Shown here piece after piece: positions 9,863-18,071 of a stretch of DNA of 64,000 bases. The position numbers and the translations under genes are program-made. The notes below the pieces were generated by a model. It searched no databases. It saw nothing but the letters and a program-made list of their open reading frames with translations, and was not told the DNA's origin. This DNA is from Neobacillus mesonae (GTDB taxonomy: Bacteria; Bacillota; Bacilli; Paenibacillales; Paenibacillaceae): NCBI GenBank assembly GCA_023715865.1, contig JAMBOW010000001.1, positions 248,001 through 312,000 of the forward strand, in the 5' to 3' direction. The number at the start of each line of letters is the position of its first letter. Position 1 is the first letter of the stretch.

Positions 9863-9967
9863 TCATTAAACTAACAGGAAAATAGCACCTAAGATGTAAT
9901 GGATAATGATACAAGGTAATATGATTATGGTTGATTTTGGTTTGTGTAAAAAGAGAGAGACCATTAA

Positions 9968-10114
9968 TTATGGTCTCTCATCGTTATTTATCATAAATTC
10001 ATCGAAGATACTGATTATATCCTCGATATTAAAAACATCGTAATTTACTCTCCATTCACCAGCTTCTTCTAGAAGATAGATCGTTCCATTTAGATCTAGG
10101 GTTTCTTTAGCCAT
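9968..10114 (-). pseudogene. Small ORF or gene remnant
   Basis: A 48-codon frame (MAKETLDLNGTIYLLEEAG... ending INNDERP) with no ribosome binding site before its ATG. The frame continues upstream of the ATG as a plausible peptide (RQPAHTGAVS) until a TAG, which suggests the 3' end of a decayed gene rather than a complete small gene. Family not recognised. Confidence 0.3.
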
Positions 10115-10165
10115 GGAAACAGCACCAGTATGGGCTGGTTGCCGTTTATTCTACGTAAAGAGTTG

Positions 10166-10203
10166 AAAGGGCGAATATACAATATATTGTATATTCGCCC
10201 TTT
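10166..10203 (-). terminator. 38-base perfect palindrome, terminator of the MFS gene
   Basis: Bases 10166-10203 are identical to their own reverse complement (half-site AAAGGGCGAATATACAATA). It lies 22 bases past the stop of the minus-strand MFS gene. The T-run is short, so termination is inferred mainly from position and stem strength. Confidence 0.6.
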
Positions 10204-10224
10204 ATAAATCACGTACTTAGTGAT

Positions 10225-11460
10225 CTACCTAGATACAGACTTAATTAACAAAATTAAAATTCCTCCGATGATCGAGAAGACAAATGACATAATAAAAATG
10301 GATGAGAATCCTACTGCAGAAATCAAAAATGCAGCAATAACTGGAGCAATAGCTTGAGTTACTGTATTTCCTAGATTGTAAAACCCTAAGAAAAACCCAA
10401 CGCGATCCTTATCAGGAATAACTTTTAGATTCAATAGGTTGTCCAAAGAATTCCAGATTCCCATTCCTAATCCCGCCATAATAGCATAAATAATGATACC
10501 GATATCATTTTGTAGAAAGTAAAGGCTTAAAGCGCCAATGCCTAACAAAATAGTAGATAAACCTACTGGCAATTTTAAAACTTTGAACTTATCTGCAATT
10601 GGCCCTGCGATAAAGCCCATAGTAATACCAAATATCAACATTATGGTATTAATCAATTGTACAGACTGTTGCGTAGCTGACGTATCTTTGTATAAAAAAT
10701 CTGTCATTATATATAATAAATAGCCTGTAATAGCAAAGTTTCCGATCCCCTGAAAGAGTTTACCGGTTAAAGCCAAATAGTAATCACGCCCAACAGACCA
10801 CTTTGGAAAAATAGTTAATAGTTCGTTGATAGAAAATTTCACTTTTACCTTTGTTGCAGTTTCTAATTTTTCTTCTAAGTTTGATGGTTCACGAACTATA
10901 AGGGCTGCGATTAAAGTGCCAATGAATGTTATAATACCAAAAATGATAAAGCCTAAACGAAATTGTGATAAGAAAATAGCTCCTATAATTGTAAAGCCAT
11001 TATTACCGAGCGCCATACCCAAACCGCCGTAGGCAGACGATGCTGTTCCTTTACCACTTTCAGGAGCTAAATCTAACCAAGCGATCATTGGTGCTACAAT
11101 GAAGTTCAAGGCAATCTGTCCTAGCATCCAACTTAGTAACAATAAAGGAATCGTAGTACTCATTGAGGCGAAAATCATTGCTAACATAAATACGAACGCA
11201 CCAGAGACCACCCAAGGTGTTCGTTTTCCAAAACGAGACTTTGTACGGTCAGAAAGATATCCAGCTACCATATTAGATAGAGCCGCAGTAATCATGCCAA
11301 CTGATGAAAATAAAGCTACTAATGCAATTTTGTTATCGGCATCTAAATGTTGAATTAAAGCTGGCAAAAATAAACTTGAAGCTACGATATAGGGTCCAAG
11401 CCAGGAAGCAGGTCCGATGATTAATCCAGGAACTAAACGCTTAAGTGGTATAGTATTCAT
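10225..11460 (-). CDS. MFS transporter, probably for the GH43 substrate or product
   Basis: 411 residues with about twelve hydrophobic segments and the MFS loop 2-3 signature GYLSDRTKSRFGKRTPW at about 68-84. It lies 24 bases after the GH43 xylosidase-like gene on the same strand, so the two are probably one operon and the transporter likely imports the xylo- or arabino-oligosaccharide that the hydrolase cleaves. The general form resembles sugar transporters of the MFS/GPH border. Substrate is inferred from context only. Confidence 0.82.
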   Translation of the reverse strand: MNTIPLKRLVPGLIIGPASWLGPYIVASSLFLPALIQHLDADNKIALVALFSSVGMITAALSNMVAGYLSDRTKSRFGKRTPWVVSGAFVFMLAMIFASMSTTIPLLLLSWMLGQIALNFIVAPMIAWLDLAPESGKGTASSAYGGLGMALGNNGFTIIGAIFLSQFRLGFIIFGIITFIGTLIAALIVREPSNLEEKLETATKVKVKFSINELLTIFPKWSVGRDYYLALTGKLFQGIGNFAITGYLLYIMTDFLYKDTSATQQSVQLINTIMLIFGITMGFIAGPIADKFKVLKLPVGLSTILLGIGALSLYFLQNDIGIIIYAIMAGLGMGIWNSLDNLLNLKVIPDKDRVGFFLGFYNLGNTVTQAIAPVIAAFLISAVGFSSIFIMSFVFSIIGGILILLIKSVSR

Positions 11461-11484
11461 GTGTAATTTCCTCTCTGATGAAGG

Positions 11485-13143
11485 CTAGTCATTCTTTACC
11501 GAATAATAATCAAAATCTGCAAATGAGTCATGCTGATGACAATCAACTGAACCGATAAAGTTAAATAAGCCTGTAAATCCGCCAATTTCACCTGGTTCTC
11601 CATTAACGCCTTCATCAGACAAATATATAGCATCCATATTGTCTATAAACACTTGCCATTCCATATCATCTCTCAAACGATAATAGAAATCTGCTTTACC
11701 CAAATTATAGACAACTTTCAACTCAACTGTATCTTCAGGCACAGCAATATTGTGATGAACAAATTCGATGCGTTTTCCTAGTTTCGCTTGTACTAAACTT
11801 AATACGGTTCCGTGAGTTGATTCTGAATGAGTTAGGTGAATATAAATCCAGTTATTCGAATCATAGTACAGCCCCATGCCAGCCGTTTCTGAGTAATGAA
11901 CGGAATGAAATTCGACTTTCGTTTGAAATTCGTAATGAAAAGATGTCGCACGAGTAGCCATAATAGCTGGATTCACTTGAGAAAAGAGAGAGTTCTCACC
12001 GTGAATACGTAAATATCCTGGTCGTTCAATTGAATTCACCCAATTAGCATTTTGATCTCGATAAGGAGTCATGAAATGCAAGTTATATTTATCGTTATCG
12101 AAATGATCAATAATATCATGAGATAGTGTAGTGGATAATTTAACTCCTTCTAAACCTTCAACTTCCATCTTGGCTAAGTTTGATCCATCTTTCATTTCCA
12201 GCCAGCCGTCTTCCGTCCACATCATTTTCTGAATAGATGTTTCACGACCTAGTGGATTTAAGAGAGTTCCATCAATTGGACGCGACATCAAATGAGCAAT
12301 ATACCATTCTCCGGTTTGAGTTTGAACTAATGAACCATGTCCAGCTTTTTGCATAGGTGAATTTGGATTATACATCTCAAAATGCCCCGCATCTGGATCA
12401 CCAAGGGAAAATAGATGGCGAGGTGAAGATGTAATAATCGGTTCTCCAGAAGGATGAGGTTCATAGGGCCCAAAAATATGCTTCGAACGTCCAATCTCTA
12501 CACCATGTGCATAGCCTGTTCCACCAGCAGCTAGAATAAGATAGTAATAACCGTTGTGTTTATAAATCTGCGGTGCTTCTGCACATCCACGGCTAGTGAA
12601 CCCTTGAGTTACACGGTGCCATTTACTAATGATCCTCCCGTTATCTAAATCAAACTCGGCAATTACAATATGCCCGGGTGCTTGGTACCCTTGACGTGTT
12701 TCCCATTCAAGTATGGAAATATAGTGCTTCCCATCATCATCATGAAAAATAGCTGGGTCGAAACCTATTGATGTAATATAAATGGGTTCTGACCAAGGTC
12801 CATTTATATCGTCTGCCCACATTGCATAGGAATCGGAGTTAAATTCACGTCCTGCCATATTGACCATGTGAGAATAGGCTAACCAGTATTTGTTTGTGGA
12901 AGAATCGTAGGACAAGTGTGGCGCCCAGATTCCAGCTGGTGTATTCGTACCACGCAAATTTACCTCGCCTTTTTTTAATACAAAATTGGTAAGCTCCCAA
13001 TTAGCTAAATCCGTTGATTTGTAAATTTGGATAGCGGGGTTCCAATGAAAAGTAGACGTAGCAATGTAAAATACATCATGAACCCGAATAATTGACGGGT
13101 CTGGTGCCATTCCTGGAATAATAGGATTCTTAATTATTGTCAT
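11485..13143 (-). CDS. GH43-family glycoside hydrolase (beta-xylosidase/arabinofuranosidase type)
   Basis: 552 residues, no signal peptide, so it acts inside the cell. The N-terminal five-bladed propeller has the family residues: base Asp15 in GMAPDPS, pKa-modulating Asp129 in GFDPAIFHDD, and acid Glu189 in GCAEAPQIY. The region after about residue 335 is the beta-sandwich (concanavalin-like) domain found in GH43 beta-xylosidases. It would release xylose or arabinose from imported short chains. First gene of a minus-strand pair with the MFS transporter, and divergent from an AraC regulator. Exact sugar specificity is not determined. Confidence 0.9.
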   Translation of the reverse strand: MTIIKNPIIPGMAPDPSIIRVHDVFYIATSTFHWNPAIQIYKSTDLANWELTNFVLKKGEVNLRGTNTPAGIWAPHLSYDSSTNKYWLAYSHMVNMAGREFNSDSYAMWADDINGPWSEPIYITSIGFDPAIFHDDDGKHYISILEWETRQGYQAPGHIVIAEFDLDNGRIISKWHRVTQGFTSRGCAEAPQIYKHNGYYYLILAAGGTGYAHGVEIGRSKHIFGPYEPHPSGEPIITSSPRHLFSLGDPDAGHFEMYNPNSPMQKAGHGSLVQTQTGEWYIAHLMSRPIDGTLLNPLGRETSIQKMMWTEDGWLEMKDGSNLAKMEVEGLEGVKLSTTLSHDIIDHFDNDKYNLHFMTPYRDQNANWVNSIERPGYLRIHGENSLFSQVNPAIMATRATSFHYEFQTKVEFHSVHYSETAGMGLYYDSNNWIYIHLTHSESTHGTVLSLVQAKLGKRIEFVHHNIAVPEDTVELKVVYNLGKADFYYRLRDDMEWQVFIDNMDAIYLSDEGVNGEPGEIGGFTGLFNFIGSVDCHQHDSFADFDYYSVKND

Positions 13144-13439
13144 TTCTCAAGTTCCTTTCGAGGCATAATTTTTCCGCTATTGTTAGTGGATCTGTATAAG
13201 CGCTTACCATTCTACGACCTCCTTATTTACCCTTTTTTTTGATACAGAAGTATTACCTTAAACAACAAATTGATACCGTTTTCTATTTTGACTATAATAA
13301 GATTATTGAAAGATAAGCGTAATTACGCCAAATACGAAAGCGTTTCCTGTTGTTTAGTTATATTATATATACAGCTAGTTTGACATGGCGATTGTACAAT
13401 TAAGGATAAATTTACCCAAATTAAGGTGGCGCTTACAAA
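13144..13439. promoter_or_regulatory. Divergent control region GH43/AraC with cre-like sites
   Basis: This 296-base interval separates the GH43 operon from the AraC gene. Three short sites resemble catabolite-responsive elements: ATAAGCGCTTA at 13196-13206 (palindromic core), GAAAGCGTTTC at about 13336-13346, and GGCGCTTACA at 13428-13437, which overlaps the AraC ribosome-binding region. Each fits the cre consensus (TGNNARCGNNNNCA) only in part. CcpA repression is expected for such loci but is inferred. Confidence 0.45.
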
Positions 13440-14339
13440 ATGGAAAATGATAAAGTCAGCTTCGAAAGTAATGTCACACAGTTGCTCCCGCGTATTGATT
13501 GGAATATACGTTTTTTTGGGGCACACAAACAAACGGTTCCTTCAAATTGGTCCATGACTAAAGAATTTCATAATGCTTTTGAAATATTGATTGTATTAGA
13601 TGGTGCTCAAGAAACATTAATTGAAAATAAACAATATGTCATAGAGAATGGTGACATTCTCCTTATCCCACCTGGCTTTGAGCATACTAATAAATGTGTC
13701 TCTACTAATTCTATGACCTATTTTTGTGCTCATTTTGATATAGACGAACCTTCTTTACGAATGAAGATCATGCAAAATTGTGATTGGGTCTATAGACCGT
13801 CTAATTCTTTTCATCATAGGTTGAAGGAGTGTCTTCAAAAATGGATAGATATTTTGAATGAATCCGATATTTTGGTCTCTAAAGCAAAATTAAAAGCTCA
13901 AATTGTCCTCTTTGAGTTATTAGAAGTTTTGGTAGATTTGCAGCCCATAAATACGGATATACAAACAAGTCAATCAATGACTACAGCTAAGTATGCAAAA
14001 GAAATTGCTGAAGCGATAAAGTGGACTTTTAAATCAAAATGTTCGGAGAAAAGCGAGTGTGCAGATTACACTATGCATATACAACCTATTATTGCATCGC
14101 TTGGTATAAGTCCAATCTATGGATCGGAGGTTTTTCAAAAAATTTATCATATGTCACCGCGACAGTATTTATCCGGGCTAAAACTACAGGAAGCAAAAAT
14201 TTTACTTCAACAACCAGGAATATCTTTAAATGAAATTGCAAAACGTTTAGGCTACAAGAACCTTTCTCATTTTAGTAGACAATTCAAAAGATGGACTGGA
14301 ATAAATCCTTCAAAATTTCGCCAAACAACTATTACTTGA
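13440..14339 (+). CDS. AraC-family regulator with N-terminal cupin sensor
   Basis: 299 residues; AAGGTGG lies ten bases before ATG 13440. The N-terminal half is a cupin-like sugar-binding barrel (AFEILIVLDGAQETLIENKQY then NGDILLIPPGFEHTN). The C-terminal 100 residues contain two helix-turn-helix motifs, ending in ISLNEIAKRLGYKNLSHFSRQFKRWTGINPSKFR. Divergent from the GH43-MFS operon and therefore probably its sugar-responsive activator. Confidence 0.88.
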   Translation: MENDKVSFESNVTQLLPRIDWNIRFFGAHKQTVPSNWSMTKEFHNAFEILIVLDGAQETLIENKQYVIENGDILLIPPGFEHTNKCVSTNSMTYFCAHFDIDEPSLRMKIMQNCDWVYRPSNSFHHRLKECLQKWIDILNESDILVSKAKLKAQIVLFELLEVLVDLQPINTDIQTSQSMTTAKYAKEIAEAIKWTFKSKCSEKSECADYTMHIQPIIASLGISPIYGSEVFQKIYHMSPRQYLSGLKLQEAKILLQQPGISLNEIAKRLGYKNLSHFSRQFKRWTGINPSKFRQTTIT

Positions 14340-14392
14340 TGAGAATAGATTTTATATGGCATTCGGTTGCTGTTTTAATCAAGATATTTTGC

Positions 14393-14424
14393 ACGGCAGT
14401 AGCCGTTTAACAGCTGTTCCTTTT
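14393..14424 (+). terminator. Degenerate dispersed-repeat core, likely AraC gene terminator
   Basis: GGCAGTAGCCGTTTAACAGC and the following TGTTCCTTTT line up with the centre of repeat copy B (GCAGTAGCCGTTTGGCAGCTGCTCC). The flanking arms are missing. Located 54 bases past the AraC stop. Confidence 0.5.
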
Positions 14425-14467
14425 GATGACTGGATCTATATATTAGCTAATACTAGGAGGATGAGGG

Positions 14468-15409
14468 ATGGGACTAGAACTCATAAAAGAAGTATTATCT
14501 TTGTTGGATTTAGACCACTCGGACTATAAGTTAATAGGCGGATACAACAATAATGTATTTGAAGTTGGGAGTAACAAAACAACATTTATAGTTAAGATTT
14601 TGGAAGATTGTGTTGTTAGTGAACAAATATCATTAGCTGAATCGGAATGGCTGAATTACCTTCTCTCGAGGGGAGTTACTGTGGCTAGACCAATGCATAA
14701 ACAAGGAAAAGACTTTATCCAACGGATCAATAATGATTACTACTTCGTTTGTTATGAAAAAATAAACGGCATACATATCCACCAAACCAACAATGAGGTG
14801 TGGAGAGCACCATTGTTTGAAAATTGGGGCGAGGCAATGGGACATATCCATACTGCTTCAAAAGCATATAAAGCTAACCATGCGTTCCCAAGTTGGAATG
14901 AAAACAAAATTTTACTCCAATTTGAATCAGCTCAGTTACCGCCCTACCTGGTTGAGAAGTGGTTAAAACACATTGAAGTGTTAAAAAAACTCCCTGTTTC
15001 TTCTGATAACTTTGGACTAATTCACGGAGATCTTCATCATGGCAATTTGCTAATCAGAGGAGATTCACTTAGTGTCATTGATTTCGGAGACAGCGAGTAT
15101 CATTGGTACGCTTATGATATAGCGATCGTAATTTACCACACTTCACAAGCTATACTAAAGAGCGAAAGGAACAATTTCGTTAGACATTTTTATGAAGAAT
15201 TTATGAAGGGATATGTTCGGGGAAACTCGGATACAAACTTTCTTCAGGATATTAATTACTTTATTCAATTCAGACATCTATACTCTTTTACGTATCACTC
15301 CATCTATGCTGACAAGAGTCAGTTAACGGAACAGCAGCTAGAATACTTGAAAAATATGGAGTTATCACTGATTAATGAAGAACCATATCTAAATCTCACG
15401 TTCAATTAA
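14468..15409 (+). CDS. APH-family (aminoglycoside phosphotransferase-like) kinase
   Basis: 313 residues with AGGAGGATGAGGG just ahead of ATG. The kinase catalytic loop H186-G-D188-L-H-H-G-N193 and metal-binding D205-F-G-D208 are intact, and an N-terminal ATP-binding lobe is visible (GGYNNNVFEV... FIVKIL). The family phosphorylates small molecules such as aminoglycosides, choline, homoserine or sugars. Nothing near it points to a particular substrate, so antibiotic resistance should not be assumed. The stop codon TAA is also the first three bases of repeat copy B. Confidence 0.82.
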   Translation: MGLELIKEVLSLLDLDHSDYKLIGGYNNNVFEVGSNKTTFIVKILEDCVVSEQISLAESEWLNYLLSRGVTVARPMHKQGKDFIQRINNDYYFVCYEKINGIHIHQTNNEVWRAPLFENWGEAMGHIHTASKAYKANHAFPSWNENKILLQFESAQLPPYLVEKWLKHIEVLKKLPVSSDNFGLIHGDLHHGNLLIRGDSLSVIDFGDSEYHWYAYDIAIVIYHTSQAILKSERNNFVRHFYEEFMKGYVRGNSDTNFLQDINYFIQFRHLYSFTYHSIYADKSQLTEQQLEYLKNMELSLINEEPYLNLTFN

Positions 15410-15494
15410 CGGGAAACGTTAGTTGAAAAATCAGCATGGAGCAGTAGCCGTTTGGCAGCTGCTCCTTTTTCATGAAGTTAACGGGCAGGTAATG
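15407..15494 (+). repeat. Dispersed repeat copy B (near complete, overlaps a stop codon)
   Basis: Left arm TAACGGGAAACGTTAGTTG begins with the TAA stop of the preceding gene. Core hairpin GGAGCAG (15438-15444) / CTGCTCC (15459-15465) is followed by TTTTT. Right arm GTTAACGGGCAGGTAATG at 15477-15494. Confidence 0.88.
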
Positions 15495-15637
15495 TAAGAA
15501 GAGAAGAAGTAAAGTACCTTTAAGGAAAGACGCTGTCCGAAGACACGCCTCGCAGTTTTATATATTTATGTATTTTCCATATATATGTTATTCTGTTAGT
15601 GATATACGATTATTCTGTTTGTTTGATCGAGAGAGAA

Positions 15638-15648
15638 GGGAAAGGAGG
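15638..15648 (+). promoter_or_regulatory. Start-less Shine-Dalgarno in cellulase leader (STAB-SD candidate)
   Basis: GGGAAAGGAGG is a near-perfect 16S-complementary site but no ATG, GTG or TTG follows at a usable distance; the real ribosome binding site (GGAGG 15726-15730) is about 80 bases further on. Its wording is like the GAAAGGAGG stabiliser in the cry3A leader of Bacillus thuringiensis, where bound 30S subunits protect mRNA. The rest of the interval 15495-15725 is AT-rich with no clear gene. Confidence 0.4.
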
Positions 15649-15737
15649 ACCGAATTCTCTTAATAATCAATCAATTTAAATAAATAAAGAGAGTGACTAT
15701 ACTGCTTGTCCAAAATATGTTAAGCGGAGGTTTGGAT

Positions 15738-16934
15738 ATGCTCATTCGAATGAAGAAATCTGGTATTTTTAGCTTAGCGTTTGTATTGTTAGCTACGGTT
15801 GTTTTTGCCGGATGGAGTACCACAGTATCTGCTTTTAGATCATTGCAGGCTTCTCAAATTGTGCCTGAGATGGGTGCAGGATGGAATTTGGGGAATCAGC
15901 TTGAAGCTACGGTGAATGGCGTACCGAGTGAGACAGCTTGGGGTAATCCAGTCATTACCCGTGAACTCATTCAGAAGGTGAAGGCATCCGGCTTCAAAAC
16001 GATTCGAATTCCAGTGTCCTATTTCAATCATATTGGAAGCGCTCCCAATTATACCATTAACTCCGCATGGCTGGATCGAATTCAAACCGTGGTTGACTAT
16101 GCTTACAATGAAGGCTTATATGTCATTATTAACATTCATGGAGATGGATACAATTCTATACCAGGTGGATGGCTGTTGGTGAATGGAAGCAATCAAAATG
16201 TCATTAAAGAAAAATATCAAAAGGTGTGGCAGCAGATTGCTACCAGATTCAGCAGCTATAATGAACGTCTTATTTTCGAATCTATGAACGAAGTGTTTGA
16301 TGGCACCTACGGCAATCCAAATCCGGCATATTACGCTAATTTGAACGCGTATAATCAGATCTTTGTAGATACTGTCCGTAAGACAGGAGGTAATAACAAT
16401 GCCAGATGGCTCTTGATTCCGGGCTGGAATACAAATATTGACTACACTGTAGGGAATTATGGTTTTGTTCTTCCAACAGATACCTTCAGATCCTCAGCTA
16501 TTCCTAGCTCGGAGAAGAGAATCATGATCTCGGCACACTATTATTCTCCGTGGGATTTTGCAGGTGAGGAGTCCGGTAATATAACACAGTGGGGAGCAAC
16601 GGCAACCAATCCCTCCAAGAAATCGACTTGGGGACAGGAGGACTATCTGGAATCGCAATTCAAATCCATGCACGATAAATTTGTAACTCAAGGCTATCCG
16701 GTTGTCATTGGTGAATTCGGTTCCATTGATAAGACGGCATATGATTCAAGTAATAACGTATATCGCCAAGCTTATGCCAAAGCAGTGACAGCAACTGCGA
16801 AGAAGTATAAAATGGTTCCAGTATATTGGGATAATGGTCATAACGGACATCATGGATTTGCTCTGTTTAACCGTTCAAACCATACCGTTACCCAACAAGG
16901 CATCATTAATGCCATCATGCAAGGTATGCAATAA
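15738..16934 (+). CDS. Secreted GH5-family endoglucanase (cellulase)
   Basis: 398 residues from ATG 15738, chosen because GGAGG at 15726-15730 is seven bases upstream and the signal peptide (MLIRMKKSGIFSLAFVLLA...TVSA) then begins at once; the longer frame from 15693 has no ribosome binding site. The GH5 fold is complete: MGAGWNLGNQLE near the start, acid/base Glu185 in the FESMNE motif, nucleophile Glu326 in VVIGEFGS. It would cut internal beta-1,4-glucan links outside the cell by a retaining mechanism. There is no carbohydrate-binding or anchoring domain. Single gene with its own terminator. Confidence 0.93.
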   Translation: MLIRMKKSGIFSLAFVLLATVVFAGWSTTVSAFRSLQASQIVPEMGAGWNLGNQLEATVNGVPSETAWGNPVITRELIQKVKASGFKTIRIPVSYFNHIGSAPNYTINSAWLDRIQTVVDYAYNEGLYVIINIHGDGYNSIPGGWLLVNGSNQNVIKEKYQKVWQQIATRFSSYNERLIFESMNEVFDGTYGNPNPAYYANLNAYNQIFVDTVRKTGGNNNARWLLIPGWNTNIDYTVGNYGFVLPTDTFRSSAIPSSEKRIMISAHYYSPWDFAGEESGNITQWGATATNPSKKSTWGQEDYLESQFKSMHDKFVTQGYPVVIGEFGSIDKTAYDSSNNVYRQAYAKAVTATAKKYKMVPVYWDNGHNGHHGFALFNRSNHTVTQQGIINAIMQGMQ

Positions 16935-16957
16935 ACAAGCATTGTGACTAACCATAC

Positions 16958-16996
16958 AAACGGCGTGTTCCAATAAAGAGGGACATGCCGTTTTTG
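16958..16996 (+). terminator. Terminator of the cellulase gene
   Basis: Stem AAACGGCGTGTTCC / GGGACATGCCGTTT (two non-canonical pairs) followed by TTTTTG, 24 bases past the stop. Confidence 0.85.
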
Positions 16997-17340
16997 TGCT
17001 ATCTAAAGTAATTACGATCACGCGTGTGCATAGTGTTGTTGCAGAAGAGCAGCGATTTCCTGCTCACATTCGGCGCGACTAGAGAAATAATTCGCCAATC
17101 TGAAACTTATCTCTCCAAGTTTACTATGGAGAAGCAGATGGGAGAGGTCGTTTATAAACCGGAGGGTTGGAACGGTCCAACCCTGTCGAATATAAAGATC
17201 CAGAATCCGGACTATTCATCAGTCATTTACTAATTTGACTATAAGTTTGCCCCTGAGTACCGCAAATTGCTAAAATAGAGAAGGAGACTAATCCACGTGC
17301 CTCGTATGTAAAAAAAAAGAATTTTTGAAAACTTGGTGAA
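16997..17340. other. Intergenic stretch, possible decayed gene
   Basis: A 69-codon plus-strand frame at 17024-17233 (...MGEVVYKPEGWNGPTLSNIKI...) has no ribosome binding site and no recognised family. It could be the tail of a lost gene. Nothing else is visible before the ahpC promoter. Confidence 0.25.
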
Positions 17341-17345
17341 CGGGT

Positions 17346-17386
17346 TTGACACACTGATAATCATTCCCATATAATAATTATTATAA
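17346..17386 (+). promoter_or_regulatory. ahpC promoter with PerR-like box
   Basis: -35 TTGACA (17346-17351), 18-base spacer, -10 TATAAT (17370-17375). TAATAATTATTATAA at 17372-17386 matches the PerR box TTATAATNATTATAA at all but one position and overlaps the -10, so bound repressor would block transcription. TGATAATCATT at 17355-17365 in the spacer resembles a Fur-box half. Peroxide-inducible control is the expected behaviour for ahpCF. Confidence 0.75.
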
Positions 17387-17404
17387 ATAAGGAGCTAAGC
17401 AGTT

Positions 17405-17482
17405 GTGACAATGGACAATGTCGTTCCATCGTCCGAAGCTCTAAACAAAATAAGAACCCATATACCTAGGAGGTACGATTAA
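17405..17482 (+). CDS. Putative 25-codon leader ORF upstream of ahpC
   Basis: GTG at 17405 is preceded by AAGGAG at 17389-17394 (ten bases). The frame reads [20 protein letters not shown], then PRRYD, and stops with TAA at 17480-17482, two bases before the ahpC ATG. The ahpC ribosome binding site (AGGAGGT 17468-17474) lies inside its last codons. Translation of the leader could therefore influence ahpC initiation. Whether it is translated is not known. Confidence 0.35.
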   Translation: MTMDNVVPSSEALNKIRTHIPRRYD

Positions 17483-17484
17483 CA

Positions 17485-18048
17485 ATGTCCTTGATTGGAA
17501 AAGAAATTCTCCCTTTTAAAGCATCCGCATATCACAATGGTGACTTCATCGAAGTATCTGACTCAGACCTGAAAGGCAAATGGAGCGTAGTTTGTTTTTA
17601 CCCAGCTGACTTCACATTTGTCTGCCCTACTGAACTTGAGGACTTGCAGGACCAATACGCTACTTTGAAAGAGCTTGGTGTTGAAGTTTACTCCGTTTCC
17701 ACGGATTCTCACTTCGTGCATAAAGCTTGGCATGACAGCTCCGAAGCGATTGGCAAAGTTACTTACATTATGATTGGTGATCCTTCCCATACAATTTCCC
17801 GCAACTTTGACGTGTTGGTTGAAGAAGCAGGCGTGGCTGACCGTGCTACATTCATCATCGATCCAGACGGCGTAATTCAAACTGTTGAAATTACAGCTGA
17901 CGGTATCGGACGCGACGCAAGCACACTGATCGACAAAGTTAAGGCGGCTCAATATGTTCGCAACAATCCAGGTGAAGTATGCCCGGCTAAATGGAAAGAA
18001 GGCAGCGAAACATTGAAACCAAGCCTTGATCTTGTAGGCAAGATCTAA
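17485..18048 (+). CDS. ahpC: Alkyl hydroperoxide reductase peroxidase subunit AhpC
   Basis: 187 residues, the usual length. A typical 2-Cys peroxiredoxin: peroxidatic Cys47 in DFTFVCPTE and resolving Cys166 in GEVCPAKW. It reduces hydrogen peroxide and organic hydroperoxides in the cytoplasm and is re-reduced by AhpF, encoded 23 bases downstream. AGGAGGT lies ten bases before ATG. Regulated by the PerR-like promoter at 17346-17386. Confidence 0.98.
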   Translation: MSLIGKEILPFKASAYHNGDFIEVSDSDLKGKWSVVCFYPADFTFVCPTELEDLQDQYATLKELGVEVYSVSTDSHFVHKAWHDSSEAIGKVTYIMIGDPSHTISRNFDVLVEEAGVADRATFIIDPDGVIQTVEITADGIGRDASTLIDKVKAAQYVRNNPGEVCPAKWKEGSETLKPSLDLVGKI

Positions 18049-18071
18049 GGAGATTAAGGAGAGCAGAACCT

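Noticed and set aside
14468..15409. Aminoglycoside-resistance gene
   Set aside because: The kinase fold is right but the family covers many substrates, and no resistance-specific signature or mobile context is present.
17024..17233. 69-codon plus-strand frame between the cellulase and ahpC
   Set aside because: No ribosome binding site and no recognised family; kept only as a note on the intergenic stretch.
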